A stretch of 64,000 nucleotides of DNA from SAR116 cluster bacterium AG-390-L20 (GCA_003278095.1 QCHB01000007.1:1-64000); one strand, 5' to 3'; positions 40,196 to 51,304 are shown, counted from the first letter of the stretch. Made by a program: numbers and translations. The notes: a model not told the origin generated them from the sequence alone.

Positions 40196-41539
40196 ATGAA
40201 AAAATTCAAATTAAAAAAAGGTTTAGACTTACCGATATTGGGAATTCCGAAGCAAGTTATTAATGATATTGAACATCCTAGGTCAGTTGCTGTATTAGGA
40301 CCTGAATACAATGGTCTTAAACCTAAAATGCTTATCAATGTTGGTGACAGTGTTGTTAGAGGTACTCCACTTTTTTGCCACAAAGACCATCAAGAAATTT
40401 CGTACGTCTCTCCCTGCAAAGGAAAAGTTTCAGAAATTAATAGAGGCGAAAAAAGAGTTCTTTTAAGCGTTGTAATAGAAGTTGAAGATTTTGCTCATAA
40501 GGGAATAGCGATAACAAAATTACATTCTAAGATTAAAAATAAGACTGAATTTATTAAAAATTGCTTGTTTGATAGTGGTTTATGGACTTCATTCCTAACA
40601 AGGCCTTATTCAAAGGTTCCAGCAAGTGATTCAAAACCTTCTTCAATTTTTGTTACGGCTATGGACACTGAGCCGTTATGCCCAGACGCAGAATTAATCA
40701 TTAATAATGATTTAAAAGCTTTTAATGAAGGCGTCAAAAAGATTTCTTCCCTTACAGATGGTGAGGTTTTCATTTGTAAAAAAGAAAATAGCGGTATTAA
40801 ATTTAGTGAATTTGAAACATACGAATTTGCAGGTCCGCACCCTGCTGGTTTGCCAGGAACGCACATGCACTTTCTTGATCCTCCAAACTCTGACAAAACT
40901 GTATGGTCAATTGGATATCAAGATGTTATAGCTATAGGTAAACTATTTTCAACGGGCTTTATTAATATAGATCGCATTGTATCCATTGCAGGACCTCTTG
41001 CCAACAACCCAAGATTAGTTAAAACAGTTTTAGGTGCATCTTTAGATGATATACTTGAAGGTGAATACCCAAAAACTGAAAATTGTAGAGTAATTTCAGG
41101 TTCAGTCTTGTCTGGATTTCATGCTGTTGATGATTTGGCTTTTTTAGGAAAATATTCTCGTCAAATAACAATTATAAAAGAAGATAAAGAAAAACATTTT
41201 TTTGGTTGGATTAAACCACAGCCTAGCAAATTTTCTGTAATGCCAGTTTTACTATCAGCGTTTAGTTTTTTTAAGTTATTTAATTTAACGTCAAATCTAA
41301 ATGGTGGTAGAAGGGCAATGGTCCCTACAGGTGTCTTTGAAACTTTAATGCCACAAGACCTTTTACCTACCCAATTATTAAGATCATTGTTGGTTATGGA
41401 TACTGACGTTGCTCAGTCTTTAGGTGCTTTAGAATTAGACGAAGAAGACGTGGCTTTATGCACTTTTGCTTGTCCTGCTAAATATGAATATGGTGTAGCT
41501 TTAAGAGAAAGTCTTCAAAAAATTGAGAAAGAAGGTTAA
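40196..41539 (+). CDS. nqrA: Na+-translocating NADH-quinone reductase subunit A
   Basis: KLKKGLDLPILGIPKQ, AGPHPAGLPGTHMHFL; first of nqrABCDEF. Confidence 0.96.
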   Translation: MKKFKLKKGLDLPILGIPKQVINDIEHPRSVAVLGPEYNGLKPKMLINVGDSVVRGTPLFCHKDHQEISYVSPCKGKVSEINRGEKRVLLSVVIEVEDFAHKGIAITKLHSKIKNKTEFIKNCLFDSGLWTSFLTRPYSKVPASDSKPSSIFVTAMDTEPLCPDAELIINNDLKAFNEGVKKISSLTDGEVFICKKENSGIKFSEFETYEFAGPHPAGLPGTHMHFLDPPNSDKTVWSIGYQDVIAIGKLFSTGFINIDRIVSIAGPLANNPRLVKTVLGASLDDILEGEYPKTENCRVISGSVLSGFHAVDDLAFLGKYSRQITIIKEDKEKHFFGWIKPQPSKFSVMPVLLSAFSFFKLFNLTSNLNGGRRAMVPTGVFETLMPQDLLPTQLLRSLLVMDTDVAQSLGALELDEEDVALCTFACPAKYEYGVALRESLQKIEKEG

Positions 41540-41542
41540 TTA

Positions 41543-42751
41543 ATGTCATTACGTAGTTATTTCAATTCTATTGAACCTCATTTTGGAAGAGGTGGAAAAT
41601 ATGAAAAATATTATCCAATCTTTGAAATGGTTGAGACAATATTTTTTACAAGTAATACTGTAACAAAAGTTGCTCCTCATGCTAGAAGTTTTGTTGATAT
41701 GAAAAGAGTAATGACTTACGTCGTTATATCTACAATACCCTGCATATTATGGGCTCTATATAATACCGGCTTTCAAACCAACACAGCTTTAGCTTCAGTT
41801 GGTTCAAATGGTGAAATAGGTTGGAGAATTGCTCTTTTAAAATTAACAGGAATTGGACTCGATCCACAAAGCCTTTTATCTAACGTTTCTCATGGTTTAT
41901 TATATTTTCTTCCAATTTATCTAACAACTCTGATTGCAGGTGGTATATGTGAAGTCACGTTTGCTACAATAAGAGGACATGAGGTTAATGAAGGTTTTTT
42001 AGTTTCTTCTATGCTTTTTGCGCTAACTTTACCCGCATCTACTCCATTATGGCAAGTTGCTCTCGGCATAGCCTTTGGAGTAGTTGTTGGAAAAGAGGTA
42101 TTTGGGGGGACAGGTAAAAACTTCCTTAATCCTGCCCTTACAGGTCGTGCCTTTTTATATTTTGCTTATCCAGCTTACATGTCAGGTGATTCAATTTGGA
42201 CACCAGTTGACGGTTACTCTGCTGCCACTTCCTTAGGTATCTCCGCTTCAGAAGGTTATGGAAGTCTTAGTAATTATGGAATAACTTGGCTAGACGCATT
42301 CTTAGGTAATATTCAAGGATCATTAGGCGAAACTTCAACGCTGGCAATAGGTATGGGGTTAGTTTTTCTTTTGATGACAAAGATAGCTAACTATAGAATG
42401 ATAGTTGGATGTTTGTTAGGTATGATAATCTTTTCTTCTTTTTTAAATTGGGTTGGTTCTGATACCAACCCTATGTTTAGCATGCCGTGGTATTGGCATT
42501 TAGTAATTGGTAGTTACGCCTTTGGTTTAGTATTTATGGTCACAGAGCCAGTTTCTGCTAGTCACACTAACATGGGTCGTTATATATACGGAGCTTTGAT
42601 TGGTTTCATGGTTGTGATGATAAGAGTTTTAAACCCAGCATTTCCAGAGGGAATGATGTTAGCGATTTTATTTGGAAATATTTTTGCTCCATTGATAGAT
42701 CATTTTGTAGTAATGGCAAACATCAAAAGAAGGGCTAAATTAAGTGTCTGA
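41543..42751 (+). CDS. nqrB: Na+-translocating NADH-quinone reductase subunit B
   Basis: HARSFVDMKRVMTYVVISTIPC, FGGTGKNFLNPALTGRAFLYFAYP, DGYSAAT flavinylation motif. Confidence 0.96.
   Translation: MSLRSYFNSIEPHFGRGGKYEKYYPIFEMVETIFFTSNTVTKVAPHARSFVDMKRVMTYVVISTIPCILWALYNTGFQTNTALASVGSNGEIGWRIALLKLTGIGLDPQSLLSNVSHGLLYFLPIYLTTLIAGGICEVTFATIRGHEVNEGFLVSSMLFALTLPASTPLWQVALGIAFGVVVGKEVFGGTGKNFLNPALTGRAFLYFAYPAYMSGDSIWTPVDGYSAATSLGISASEGYGSLSNYGITWLDAFLGNIQGSLGETSTLAIGMGLVFLLMTKIANYRMIVGCLLGMIIFSSFLNWVGSDTNPMFSMPWYWHLVIGSYAFGLVFMVTEPVSASHTNMGRYIYGALIGFMVVMIRVLNPAFPEGMMLAILFGNIFAPLIDHFVVMANIKRRAKLSV
42209..42229 (+). other. putative covalent-FMN (ApbE) site in NqrB, DGYSAAT
   Basis: Matches the D-x3-(G/A)-A-T type ApbE target motif, FMN acceptor Thr retained. 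Confidence 0.75.
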
Positions 42752-43535
42752 ATCAAACAATATATTTACAAAATTTAAAAATATGCCTGTTGATGGTATT
42801 GTCAAAACAGTTATAGTTGCAACTGCTTTATGCTTTGTTTGTTCTATGGTTGTTTCTTTTGCTGCTGTAAACCTTAAGTCTATACAGGAAGTTAATAAAG
42901 CAATTGATAAGCAAAAAAATATTTTGCAAGTGGCGGGTGTTTATCATGAGGGTATTGATGTAAATAAAACATTTTCTTCATTCCAACCACTAGTAGTTGA
43001 TCTTAACAGTGGTAAGTTTACTGATAAATTTGACCCATCCATTTTTGATGATAAAAAAGCAGCTCAGGATCCATTGCTAAGTGTATCCCTTGAAAATGAT
43101 CCTGCATCTATAGGAAGAAGAACTAACTATGCTACTATTTATCTCTTAAAAAAAGATGATGGATCTTTGGATAAGGTTATTCTACCTATCCATGGATATG
43201 GTTTATGGTCTACATTATACGGCTTTATTGCATTAGAAGATAATCTTAATGATATTTTTGGTCTTCAATTTTACCAACATGCTGAAACACCTGGTTTAGG
43301 TGCTGAAGTTGATAATCCTAAATGGAAAGCTCAGTGGAAAGGTAAAAAGTTAAATAATGAAAATGGCGAATTAATGATACAAGTTGCTAAAACTCAAAAA
43401 TATAAAGATCATCATATTGATGCATTAGCAGGGGCCACACTTACTTCTAATGGCGTAGATAATCTAGTAAAGTTTTGGATGGGTAAAGATGGCTTTCAAA
43501 AATTTCTTAATAATTTAAAAAATGGAGCGGCTTAA
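42744..43535 (+). CDS. nqrC: Na+-translocating NADH-quinone reductase subunit C
   Basis: [50 protein letters not shown]. Confidence 0.96.
   Translation: MSESNNIFTKFKNMPVDGIVKTVIVATALCFVCSMVVSFAAVNLKSIQEVNKAIDKQKNILQVAGVYHEGIDVNKTFSSFQPLVVDLNSGKFTDKFDPSIFDDKKAAQDPLLSVSLENDPASIGRRTNYATIYLLKKDDGSLDKVILPIHGYGLWSTLYGFIALEDNLNDIFGLQFYQHAETPGLGAEVDNPKWKAQWKGKKLNNENGELMIQVAKTQKYKDHHIDALAGATLTSNGVDNLVKFWMGKDGFQKFLNNLKNGAA
43419..43439 (+). other. putative covalent-FMN (ApbE) site in NqrC, DALAGAT
   Basis: ApbE-type motif with acceptor Thr in the expected C-terminal position. Confidence 0.8.
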
Positions 43536-44188
43536 TGTCACAGACTAGAAAACAATTACTAGTCGATCCTCTAGTTGATAATAATCCTATAACCCTTCAG
43601 GTCTTGGGTATTTGCTCAGCTTTAGCAGTAACATCTTCTTTGAATGTAGCTTTTGTCATGTCTTTAGCTGTCATTGCTGTTACTGGATTTTCCTCCTTAT
43701 TTATATCCTTTCTTAGAAATTATATTCCAAACTCCATAAGAATAATTGTCCAGATGGTTATAATAGCTTCTCTTGTTATCCTTGTTGATCAAATAATAAA
43801 AGCTTATGCTTATGAAATATCGAAAACCTTATCTGTGTTTGTTGGATTAATAATAACAAACTGTATTGTTATGGGAAGAGCAGAAGCGTTTGCTATGAAA
43901 AACACTCCTTTCAATTCTTTTGTAGATGGAGTTGGAAATGGATTAGGTTACAGCTTGTTATTAATGTGCGTAGGGGTAGTACGAGAACTTTTTGGTTCAG
44001 GTACATTATTTGGAATTACCATTTTAGACCCAGTTAACAATGGTGGGTGGTATGTTCCCAATGGTTTATTATTATTGCCGCCATCTGCGTTTTTTATAAT
44101 TGGTTTTTTAATTTGGGGTGTGCGTTCATGGAAGAAATCACAAGTCGAAGCTCGTGAGTATAAAATACAATCATTAGAGGTCCATTAA
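43535..44188 (+). CDS. nqrD: Na+-translocating NADH-quinone reductase subunit D
   Basis: [40 protein letters not shown]. Confidence 0.96.
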   Translation: MSQTRKQLLVDPLVDNNPITLQVLGICSALAVTSSLNVAFVMSLAVIAVTGFSSLFISFLRNYIPNSIRIIVQMVIIASLVILVDQIIKAYAYEISKTLSVFVGLIITNCIVMGRAEAFAMKNTPFNSFVDGVGNGLGYSLLLMCVGVVRELFGSGTLFGITILDPVNNGGWYVPNGLLLLPPSAFFIIGFLIWGVRSWKKSQVEAREYKIQSLEVH

Positions 44189-44796
44189 TGGAAGCCTTAA
44201 TTTCATTAGCTGTAAAAGCAATATTTGTTGAAAATCTTGCACTTTCCTTTTTTCTTGGTATGTGTACATTTATTGCTGTATCTAAAAAAATTTCTACAGC
44301 TATTGGTTTAGGCATTTCAGTAATGATAGTGCAATCTATAACTGTTCCAGCTAATAATATTATATTATCATATTTGCTTAAGCCTGGGGCTTTAGCGTGG
44401 GCAGGTTTTCCTAATGTTGATTTGACATTTTTAGGATTGATATCTTATATTGGTGTTATTGCAGCATTAGTTCAAATTTTAGAGATGATTTTAGACAAAT
44501 ATTTTCCACCTTTGTATAACGCTTTAGGTATATTTTTGCCATTAATAACGGTAAATTGCGCGATTTTAGGTGGTTCATTATTTATGGTTGAAAGAGATTA
44601 TAATTTTTCTGAGGCTACAACCTATGGAATAGCATCTGGTTTTGGTTGGGCTTTAGCTATAGCTACAATGGCGGGCGTTAGAGAAAAGCTAAAATATAGT
44701 GATATTCCAGATGGTCTACAAGGCTTAGGTATCACATTCATTACTGCTGGATTAATGGCTATGGCTTTTATGTGTTTTTCTGGTGTTAAACTTTAA
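44188..44796 (+). CDS. nqrE: Na+-translocating NADH-quinone reductase subunit E
   Basis: [44 protein letters not shown]. Confidence 0.97.
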   Translation: MEALISLAVKAIFVENLALSFFLGMCTFIAVSKKISTAIGLGISVMIVQSITVPANNIILSYLLKPGALAWAGFPNVDLTFLGLISYIGVIAALVQILEMILDKYFPPLYNALGIFLPLITVNCAILGGSLFMVERDYNFSEATTYGIASGFGWALAIATMAGVREKLKYSDIPDGLQGLGITFITAGLMAMAFMCFSGVKL

Positions 44797-44808
44797 GGAT
44801 TTAAATAA

Positions 44809-46029
44809 ATGGACACTTTTATTCTCGGTATAACTCTTTTTACAATGATTGTACTTACTTTAGTTTCAATAATAGTATTAGCCCGAAGTAAATTAGTTTC
44901 TTCTGGTGATGTTAATATTACTATTAATGGTGAAAAGATAGTAACAGTTCCTGCAGGGGGTAAATTATTACAAACATTGGCTTCTGAAAAACTTTTTGTA
45001 CCTTCAGCATGTGGCGGTGGCGGTACATGTGCTCAATGCAGAGTTAAAGTTCATGCCGGTGGTGGATCAATTCTTCCAACTGAACTAGGGCACATTAATA
45101 AAAGAGAAGCGTCATGTGGTGACAGATTATCTTGTCAAGTTGCAGTTAAGCAAGATATGCAAATTGAAGTTCCAGAAGAAGTTTTTGGTGTGAGAAAATG
45201 GAGATGTAAAGTTCGTAGTAACGACAACGTGGCTACATTTATAAAAGAATTAATATTAGAGTTACCAGAAGGTGAAGATGTAAATTTTCGTGCAGGGGGT
45301 TATATACAAATAGAGGCTCCAAAGTATTCTTTGTCTTATAAAGATTTTGACGTTGATAAAGAATATCATGAAGATTGGGACAGATTTAAAATATGGGATT
45401 TTAATGCCGAAAGTAATGAACCTATTGAAAGAGCTTATTCAATGGCTAATTGTCCTGCCGAAAAAGGTATAGTTATGTTAAATGTAAGAATAGCTTCACC
45501 TCCACCGGGTTCCTCAGGTATTCCAGCAGGTAAAATGTCATCATACATTTTTAATTTAAAAGCAGGTGATGAAGTTGTAATATCTGGACCTTTTGGTGAG
45601 TTTTATGCGAGAGAAACAGATAAAGAAATGGTTTTTATTGGAGGTGGAGCTGGTATGGCTCCGATGAGAAGTCATCTTTTTGATCAATTTAACAGAATAA
45701 AGACAAATCGCAAAGTAACTTTTTGGTACGGTGCCAGATCAAAGAAAGAGATGTTTTACGTAGAAGATTTTGATAAATTAGATAGAGATAACTCTAACTT
45801 TAGCTGGCATGTTGCTCTTTCAGACGCAATGCCTGAAGACAAATGGGAAGGCCATACTGGTTTTATACACAATGTGTTGTACGAACAATATTTAAAAGAT
45901 CATCCAGCCCCTGAGGACTGTGAATTTTATATGTGTGGTCCTCCAATGATGAACCAATCGGTTATTAATATGCTTCTTGACTTAGGTGTTGATAGAGAAG
46001 ATATTATGCTTGACGATTTTGGTGGATAA
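44809..46029 (+). CDS. nqrF: Na+-translocating NADH-quinone reductase subunit F
   Basis: [15 protein letters not shown] [2Fe-2S] motif, [37 protein letters not shown]. Confidence 0.97.
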   Translation: MDTFILGITLFTMIVLTLVSIIVLARSKLVSSGDVNITINGEKIVTVPAGGKLLQTLASEKLFVPSACGGGGTCAQCRVKVHAGGGSILPTELGHINKREASCGDRLSCQVAVKQDMQIEVPEEVFGVRKWRCKVRSNDNVATFIKELILELPEGEDVNFRAGGYIQIEAPKYSLSYKDFDVDKEYHEDWDRFKIWDFNAESNEPIERAYSMANCPAEKGIVMLNVRIASPPPGSSGIPAGKMSSYIFNLKAGDEVVISGPFGEFYARETDKEMVFIGGGAGMAPMRSHLFDQFNRIKTNRKVTFWYGARSKKEMFYVEDFDKLDRDNSNFSWHVALSDAMPEDKWEGHTGFIHNVLYEQYLKDHPAPEDCEFYMCGPPMMNQSVINMLLDLGVDREDIMLDDFGG

Positions 46030-46116
46030 TCATTAATCTAACAATTTATTAATTATTTAAATTAGCTAAAACCTGTTTTATTAAATATTTTGATATTAAA
46101 ATGTTAGAGTTGTAAT

Positions 46117-47811
46117 ATGGAAATATTATTATTTGTTTTTCCTTTACTGAGTTTTTTTATTTTTCAGTTTTTAGAAAAATTTAAAAAAACAAAATTGTTA
46201 TTTATTTTACACTCAGCTTTTATGGGTTCAACATTCATAATAAGTATATTTATATTTTTAAAATTATTAAATTTTGATAATGATCTGCCTCTTTATTTTT
46301 ATTCAATTTTAAAATTAGAACACTTTTTAATAGATTGGTCTTTAAGGTTAGATTTATTTGTATCAGTCTTAATTATAATCATAACTTTTTTTGCAACTAT
46401 CTTCACCATTTATTTAATAAGTATATATGAAGAAAATAAATTTGATCTAAAAATAATTAAAAACTCGTCTCTATCAATATTTGGTATATTAACACTTGTT
46501 TCTTCAAATAATTTGATTCAATTATTTGTAGGTTGGCAAATAATAATAATGTCTTCCTATTTTTTTATAAATCATTCAAAAAAACAAATGGATTCAAATA
46601 ACAAAGATCTTGTGTTTCTGTATAACAGACTGTCAGATTTAGGTATTTTTTTATGTTTATTCTTTCTTTACTCATATACAAATTCAGTTAATTTTGAAGT
46701 CATATTTGAAAGTAATTACCTTGAAACAAAGAATAAATTCATATTGTTTGACTTAGAAATTGGTAGTTTTGAGTTAATTTTATTTATTTTATTTTTATCT
46801 TTTTTATTAAGATGCAGACAATTTTTTAAACAAAGTTCAATATATTATTTTTTGAAAAATAAACATTCCACATTTGCTTTATTATTTTCAGGAATATATT
46901 TACCCTCTGGAATATATTTTCTCTTAAGGTTTTTACCATTAATTCAGTCATCTTACCATTTTTTTAATATTATTACTCTGCTTGGACTTATCATAACAAT
47001 AATTTTCACTTTATTATTTTACACTTCAAGAGACTTGAAAAGTTTAGCATTTTATATTGCTTCTTCTCAATTCGGAATAATAATCTTTTTAATTGGGCTA
47101 AAAGCATATAACGGTGCTTTATTTTATCTGCTTACTTCAACATTATCCTTAACAATGCTTTTCTTATGCTTTGCGATTATAATGATTAAACTTAATGGTG
47201 AACATCAAATAAATAAAATGGGATCACTTTTAACTAAGACTCCTTCGACATTTTTATTCATATTAATTAGCTCTTTGTCATTAATTGGAGTTCCTTTTTT
47301 TTCAGGTTTTTATTCTAAAACATTAATTTTTTCTTTGATCTTACCATTTAATGAAATATTTATCTTTTTTCTTATAATGATATATTTTTGTTATATTTTT
47401 TTATTATCGTATACCATGTTTAAAAATATGTTGATTGTATTTTTGTGTCAAAATAATTGTGATATCCATTTATACAATAAAATTGACGAAAAAATGTTTT
47501 TGACTAAAACAATTCTATTTATATTGGCAATATTTTTAATTTTTTCTGGCTGGTTTTTAAATAATTTATTTTCTAGTTCAAATTCAGAATATTTATGGAA
47601 TTTAGTATTAAATATTAATGAAAATTTTTCTATGGAATACGAATATGAAACGCATAATTGGTTTACAAAGATAGTAAATATTATCTGTATATCAAGTTTA
47701 CTGTTATCTGTTTTTAATTACGTCGTAATTCCAAAAATTGGAAATTATGTTAAAATAAAACGTAATAAGCTTTTTAAAAAATATTCAGCATATCTCGCTT
47801 TAAACAGGTGA
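46117..47811 (+). CDS. NuoL/ND5-like membrane protein, divergent (canonical proton-channel residues replaced)
   Basis: Multi-TM; LFVGWQIIIMSSYFFIN aligns to NuoL WEGVGLCSYLLIG, ALLFSGIYLPSGIYFLLR to ALIHAATMVTAGVYLIAR, PFFSGFYSKTLIF to GFFSKDEI; sits between nqrF and birA. Confidence 0.8.
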   Translation: MEILLFVFPLLSFFIFQFLEKFKKTKLLFILHSAFMGSTFIISIFIFLKLLNFDNDLPLYFYSILKLEHFLIDWSLRLDLFVSVLIIIITFFATIFTIYLISIYEENKFDLKIIKNSSLSIFGILTLVSSNNLIQLFVGWQIIIMSSYFFINHSKKQMDSNNKDLVFLYNRLSDLGIFLCLFFLYSYTNSVNFEVIFESNYLETKNKFILFDLEIGSFELILFILFLSFLLRCRQFFKQSSIYYFLKNKHSTFALLFSGIYLPSGIYFLLRFLPLIQSSYHFFNIITLLGLIITIIFTLLFYTSRDLKSLAFYIASSQFGIIIFLIGLKAYNGALFYLLTSTLSLTMLFLCFAIIMIKLNGEHQINKMGSLLTKTPSTFLFILISSLSLIGVPFFSGFYSKTLIFSLILPFNEIFIFFLIMIYFCYIFLLSYTMFKNMLIVFLCQNNCDIHLYNKIDEKMFLTKTILFILAIFLIFSGWFLNNLFSSSNSEYLWNLVLNINENFSMEYEYETHNWFTKIVNIICISSLLLSVFNYVVIPKIGNYVKIKRNKLFKKYSAYLALNR

Positions 47812-47844
47812 AGCTTTATCAATTTAATTATAAAGGTAATATTT

Positions 47845-48585
47845 TTGATTAATATCGATTTAAATGTTTTAGAAACTTGTTCTAGCACTAACGATATTGC
47901 TAAAAACGAAGCCATTAAGGGTTCTTTAGAAGGCAGTTCTTATTTATCTTACTCACAAAGTAATGGAAGAGGCAGGAGTAAAAATAAATGGGAATCTTTG
48001 GAAGGAAATTTATTTTTATCGTCTATTTTTAGACCAAAAAAGGATAAAAAAGATTGGCACCAATTATCATTATTAATAGGATATACAATATTGGAAACTT
48101 TAATAGATTTTGGTATTAATAGAAATCTTATTGGATTGAAGTGGCCAAATGATGTATTAATTGATAATAAAAAAATTTCTGGTGTTTTATTAGAGGCTTT
48201 TGACAATTTTATTATTGTAGGTATAGGCTTGAATATTTTAAAAACACCTAAAAATGAACTGAAATGGAAAACAACTAAACTTAATGATCATATTAAAAAT
48301 AAAATGTCTTTAGAGCAAATTTCACACGAAATTTTAAATAAAATTTTTCATAATTATTTTATTTGGCAAGATGAGGGATTTTCTTATTTTAAAAATAATA
48401 TTAATGAACATATTAAGAATAGAAAAAAAACAATTATCTTAACTTTCAATCCATTTAAAAAGCGAATAAAAGGTGTTTTCGTAGGTTTAGGAGATGATGG
48501 TTGTTTACAAGTGCAAGTTGGAAATAGTACTTTGGATTATTATTCTGTTGAGTCAATTACTTTTCCAGTTGATGATTTATCATGA
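47845..48585 (+). CDS. birA: biotin-[acetyl-CoA-carboxylase] ligase
   Basis: TCSSTNDIAKNEA, QSNGRGRSKNKWESLEGNLFLS, LKWPNDVLIDNKKISGVLLEA. Confidence 0.95.
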   Translation: MINIDLNVLETCSSTNDIAKNEAIKGSLEGSSYLSYSQSNGRGRSKNKWESLEGNLFLSSIFRPKKDKKDWHQLSLLIGYTILETLIDFGINRNLIGLKWPNDVLIDNKKISGVLLEAFDNFIIVGIGLNILKTPKNELKWKTTKLNDHIKNKMSLEQISHEILNKIFHNYFIWQDEGFSYFKNNINEHIKNRKKTIILTFNPFKKRIKGVFVGLGDDGCLQVQVGNSTLDYYSVESITFPVDDLS

Positions 48586-49376
48586 TTCTAGCTATTGATT
48601 GTGGAAACACAAATACCGTTTTTGCTTTGTACTCTTATAATAAAAACATACGACAAGAAAGTTGTTGGAGAATTAATAATGACTCCAAAAGAACTGACGA
48701 CATTTACTACCCTTGGTTATTACAAATGTTAAATTTATCAAATTTTGGAATGAAAGATATTACAGGGGTATGCATTGCGTCAGTAGTTCCTGAAACACTT
48801 TTAAACATAAAATCTTTAATAAAAAAATATTTCAATGTTAAGTCACTTGTCGTTGGAGAAAAAAACTTTGACATTGGAATCAAAGTTAATATTGACAATC
48901 CAAATGAAGCAGGTGCTGATCGTTTAGTAAATTCTTTTGCAGCAGCAAAACTAAATTTATCTCCAGCAATTATAATTGATTTAGGTACAGCTACAACGTT
49001 TGATTTAGTTGGTAAAGATGGTAGTTATAATGGAGGTGTTATTGCTCCAGGAGTAAATTTATCTTTGGAGGCTTTATATTTAGCTGCAGCAAGACTTCCT
49101 AGAATTTCTATAAAATCACTGACTAATGTTAATGAAATTATAGGTAAAAACACTATAAATGCCATGGAGTCAGGTATATTCTGGGGTTATGTTTCAATGA
49201 TTGATGGTTTAATACATAAAATTAAATCAATTGATCAATTTTCGGATTATAAAGTCATAGCTACAGGTGGATTGAGTCATTTGTTTAAAGATTCTATAGA
49301 GTCAATTGATCTTATTATTGATGATTTGACTTTAATTGGATTGGTAAATTTATTTCTAAAAAACAATCATACTTGA
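48582..49376 (+). CDS. coaX: type III pantothenate kinase
   Basis: LAIDCGNTNTVFALY, GADRLVNSFAA, IIDLGTATTFDLV, GGVIAPGVNLS. Confidence 0.95.
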   Translation: MILAIDCGNTNTVFALYSYNKNIRQESCWRINNDSKRTDDIYYPWLLQMLNLSNFGMKDITGVCIASVVPETLLNIKSLIKKYFNVKSLVVGEKNFDIGIKVNIDNPNEAGADRLVNSFAAAKLNLSPAIIIDLGTATTFDLVGKDGSYNGGVIAPGVNLSLEALYLAAARLPRISIKSLTNVNEIIGKNTINAMESGIFWGYVSMIDGLIHKIKSIDQFSDYKVIATGGLSHLFKDSIESIDLIIDDLTLIGLVNLFLKNNHT

Positions 49377-49395
49377 GTAATGAGAAAGTAATCAA

Positions 49396-51051
49396 ATGCA
49401 TTGGAAAAAATCTGATTTATTGTTTCTACCTGTTGGAGGATCTGAAGAAATTGGTATGAATGCAAATCTATACCATTATGAAGATAAATGGATTTTAATA
49501 GATTTAGGCATTTCATTTCCTGATGAAACTGATTTAGGCATAGATGTTTTATTACCAGATTTTGAATTTATTAAATCTTTAGGAGATGATTTTTTAGGTA
49601 TTTTTTTAACTCATGGTCATGAAGATCATATTGGAGCAATACCTTATTTTGCAGATGATATTAATTGTCCTATTTGGGGTACATCATTTACTATGGCCTT
49701 ATTAAAAAGAAAGCTGAAAGAAAATAATAAGGAAAAAAAATTAAAATTAAACACTCTAACTATTAATGAACAATTAAAAATTGGCCCTTTTCAAATTAAG
49801 GCTATTCAAACCTCACACTCAATACCTGATCCAGTTTCATTATTAATTTCTACAAAAGAAGGTAACATCTTTCATTCAGGTGATTGGAAGTTAGAAAAAT
49901 CATTTAATCTAAATGAAAAAACTAATATTGAAAATTTTCGTTCCATAGGTGCAAGTGGAGTATTAGCAATGGTTTGTGATTCAACGAATGCATTAGTTAA
50001 TGGTAAAACTCCGTCTGAAAATATCGCATATGAAGGGTTGTTCGATACTATTAAAGATAGAAAAGGTACAGTTCTTGTTACTTGTTTTTCTTCAAATATA
50101 AGTAGAATTAAATCAATATTAGATATTGCACTGAAAACTGATAGAACAGTATTGGTGGTAGGGAGAGCAATATTGAGAGCCATAGATGCTGCAAAAGAGG
50201 TTGGATTTTTAACAGATATTCCAGATTTATTGTCTTTAAAGGATTTAAGCCTAATTCCAAGGTCAAATGTTCTTATAATTTCCACAGGATCACAAGGAGA
50301 ACCAAATTCGGCATTATCTAGAATTTCTAAGGATACTGATAAATTTATAAAACTTGTTAAAGGTGATACAATAATATTTTCTTGTAGAAAAATTCCAGGA
50401 AATGAAAATGCAATCTTAAAAGTTCAAAATAGATTTCTAGAAAGGGGCATAGAAATAATTACAGATGATGATAAAAATGTTCATGTGTCAGGACACCCAT
50501 CAAGAGATGAACTAATAGAGATGTACTCATATATTAAACCTAAAATTTCTATACCTGTTCACGGAACTAGAGAACATATTGAAGCACACGCAAATTTAGC
50601 GAGTAATTGTCAAGTGCCAAATGTTATAAAACCAAAAAATGGAGAAATTATTAAATTAAATGCAAACACACCAAATGCAATATCTAAAATTGATTTTACT
50701 ACACATGTATTTGACGCAGGCGAAATAATACCAATTAATAATGAAAGGTTCACAACTAGAAGACATTCTTTGTGGAATGGATTTGTTACTATTTCTATTG
50801 TTATCGATAAAGATGGATACCTCGTTATTTCTCCGCAAATATCTCAAACAGGTGTGTCTGACAGTAGTATTGTTAAGAATGTTTTAATCGATTTATCTCT
50901 TAAAATAGAGGATTTTATAGAAAATATATCTTCTTTTAAAGAAATGTTAGATGAAGAACTTATTAATCAAATTTCAAAATTAGTTAGAAGAGAATTCAAG
51001 TTAACTTTTTCTAAAAGACCGATAGTCAAAGTCCATGTTAATAGAGTTTAG
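49396..51051 (+). CDS. rnj: ribonuclease J
   Basis: FLTHGHEDHIGAIPYF metallo-beta-lactamase motif, HSGDWKLE, GSQGEPNSALSRI, HVSGHPSRDEL, PVHGTREHIEAHA. Confidence 0.95.
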   Translation: MHWKKSDLLFLPVGGSEEIGMNANLYHYEDKWILIDLGISFPDETDLGIDVLLPDFEFIKSLGDDFLGIFLTHGHEDHIGAIPYFADDINCPIWGTSFTMALLKRKLKENNKEKKLKLNTLTINEQLKIGPFQIKAIQTSHSIPDPVSLLISTKEGNIFHSGDWKLEKSFNLNEKTNIENFRSIGASGVLAMVCDSTNALVNGKTPSENIAYEGLFDTIKDRKGTVLVTCFSSNISRIKSILDIALKTDRTVLVVGRAILRAIDAAKEVGFLTDIPDLLSLKDLSLIPRSNVLIISTGSQGEPNSALSRISKDTDKFIKLVKGDTIIFSCRKIPGNENAILKVQNRFLERGIEIITDDDKNVHVSGHPSRDELIEMYSYIKPKISIPVHGTREHIEAHANLASNCQVPNVIKPKNGEIIKLNANTPNAISKIDFTTHVFDAGEIIPINNERFTTRRHSLWNGFVTISIVIDKDGYLVISPQISQTGVSDSSIVKNVLIDLSLKIEDFIENISSFKEMLDEELINQISKLVRREFKLTFSKRPIVKVHVNRV

Positions 51052-51061
51052 AGATCGTTAA

Positions 51062-51304
51062 ATGAGTACAGTATCATTTATATTAGTTCATTTAATGATG
51101 TGGTTAATTGTGTTTTTTATGTCTCTTCCTTTTGGCGTCGAAGTTTCTGATAAACCTGAACAAGGAAATGCAAACTCAGCTCCAATTAAAACCAACCTTA
51201 AACTTAAATTTTTTATATCCTTTATAATTGCATTTATTCCTTCATTGTTTACTTTTTGGATTGTAAGTGAAGGTTTATTGAACTATTTTCTAACAAACAT
51301 ATAA
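51062..51304 (+). CDS. DUF1467 family membrane protein
   Basis: Small two-TM protein (MMWLIVFFMSLPFGVEV) directly after rnj, conserved alphaproteobacterial position. Confidence 0.75.
   Translation: MSTVSFILVHLMMWLIVFFMSLPFGVEVSDKPEQGNANSAPIKTNLKLKFFISFIIAFIPSLFTFWIVSEGLLNYFLTNI

Noticed and set aside
46117-47811. Alternative reading of the NuoL-like gene as a DabB inorganic-carbon transporter subunit or Mrp antiporter subunit
   Set aside because: No DabA (DUF2309) or other Mrp subunit genes adjacent; the birA-coaX-rnj tail favours a nuo-derived origin. Not fully excluded without a phylogeny.
49872-50285. 137-aa minus-strand ORF antisense to rnj
   Set aside because: Lies entirely inside the well supported RNase J gene and has no recognisable family; a shadow ORF in AT-rich coding sequence.
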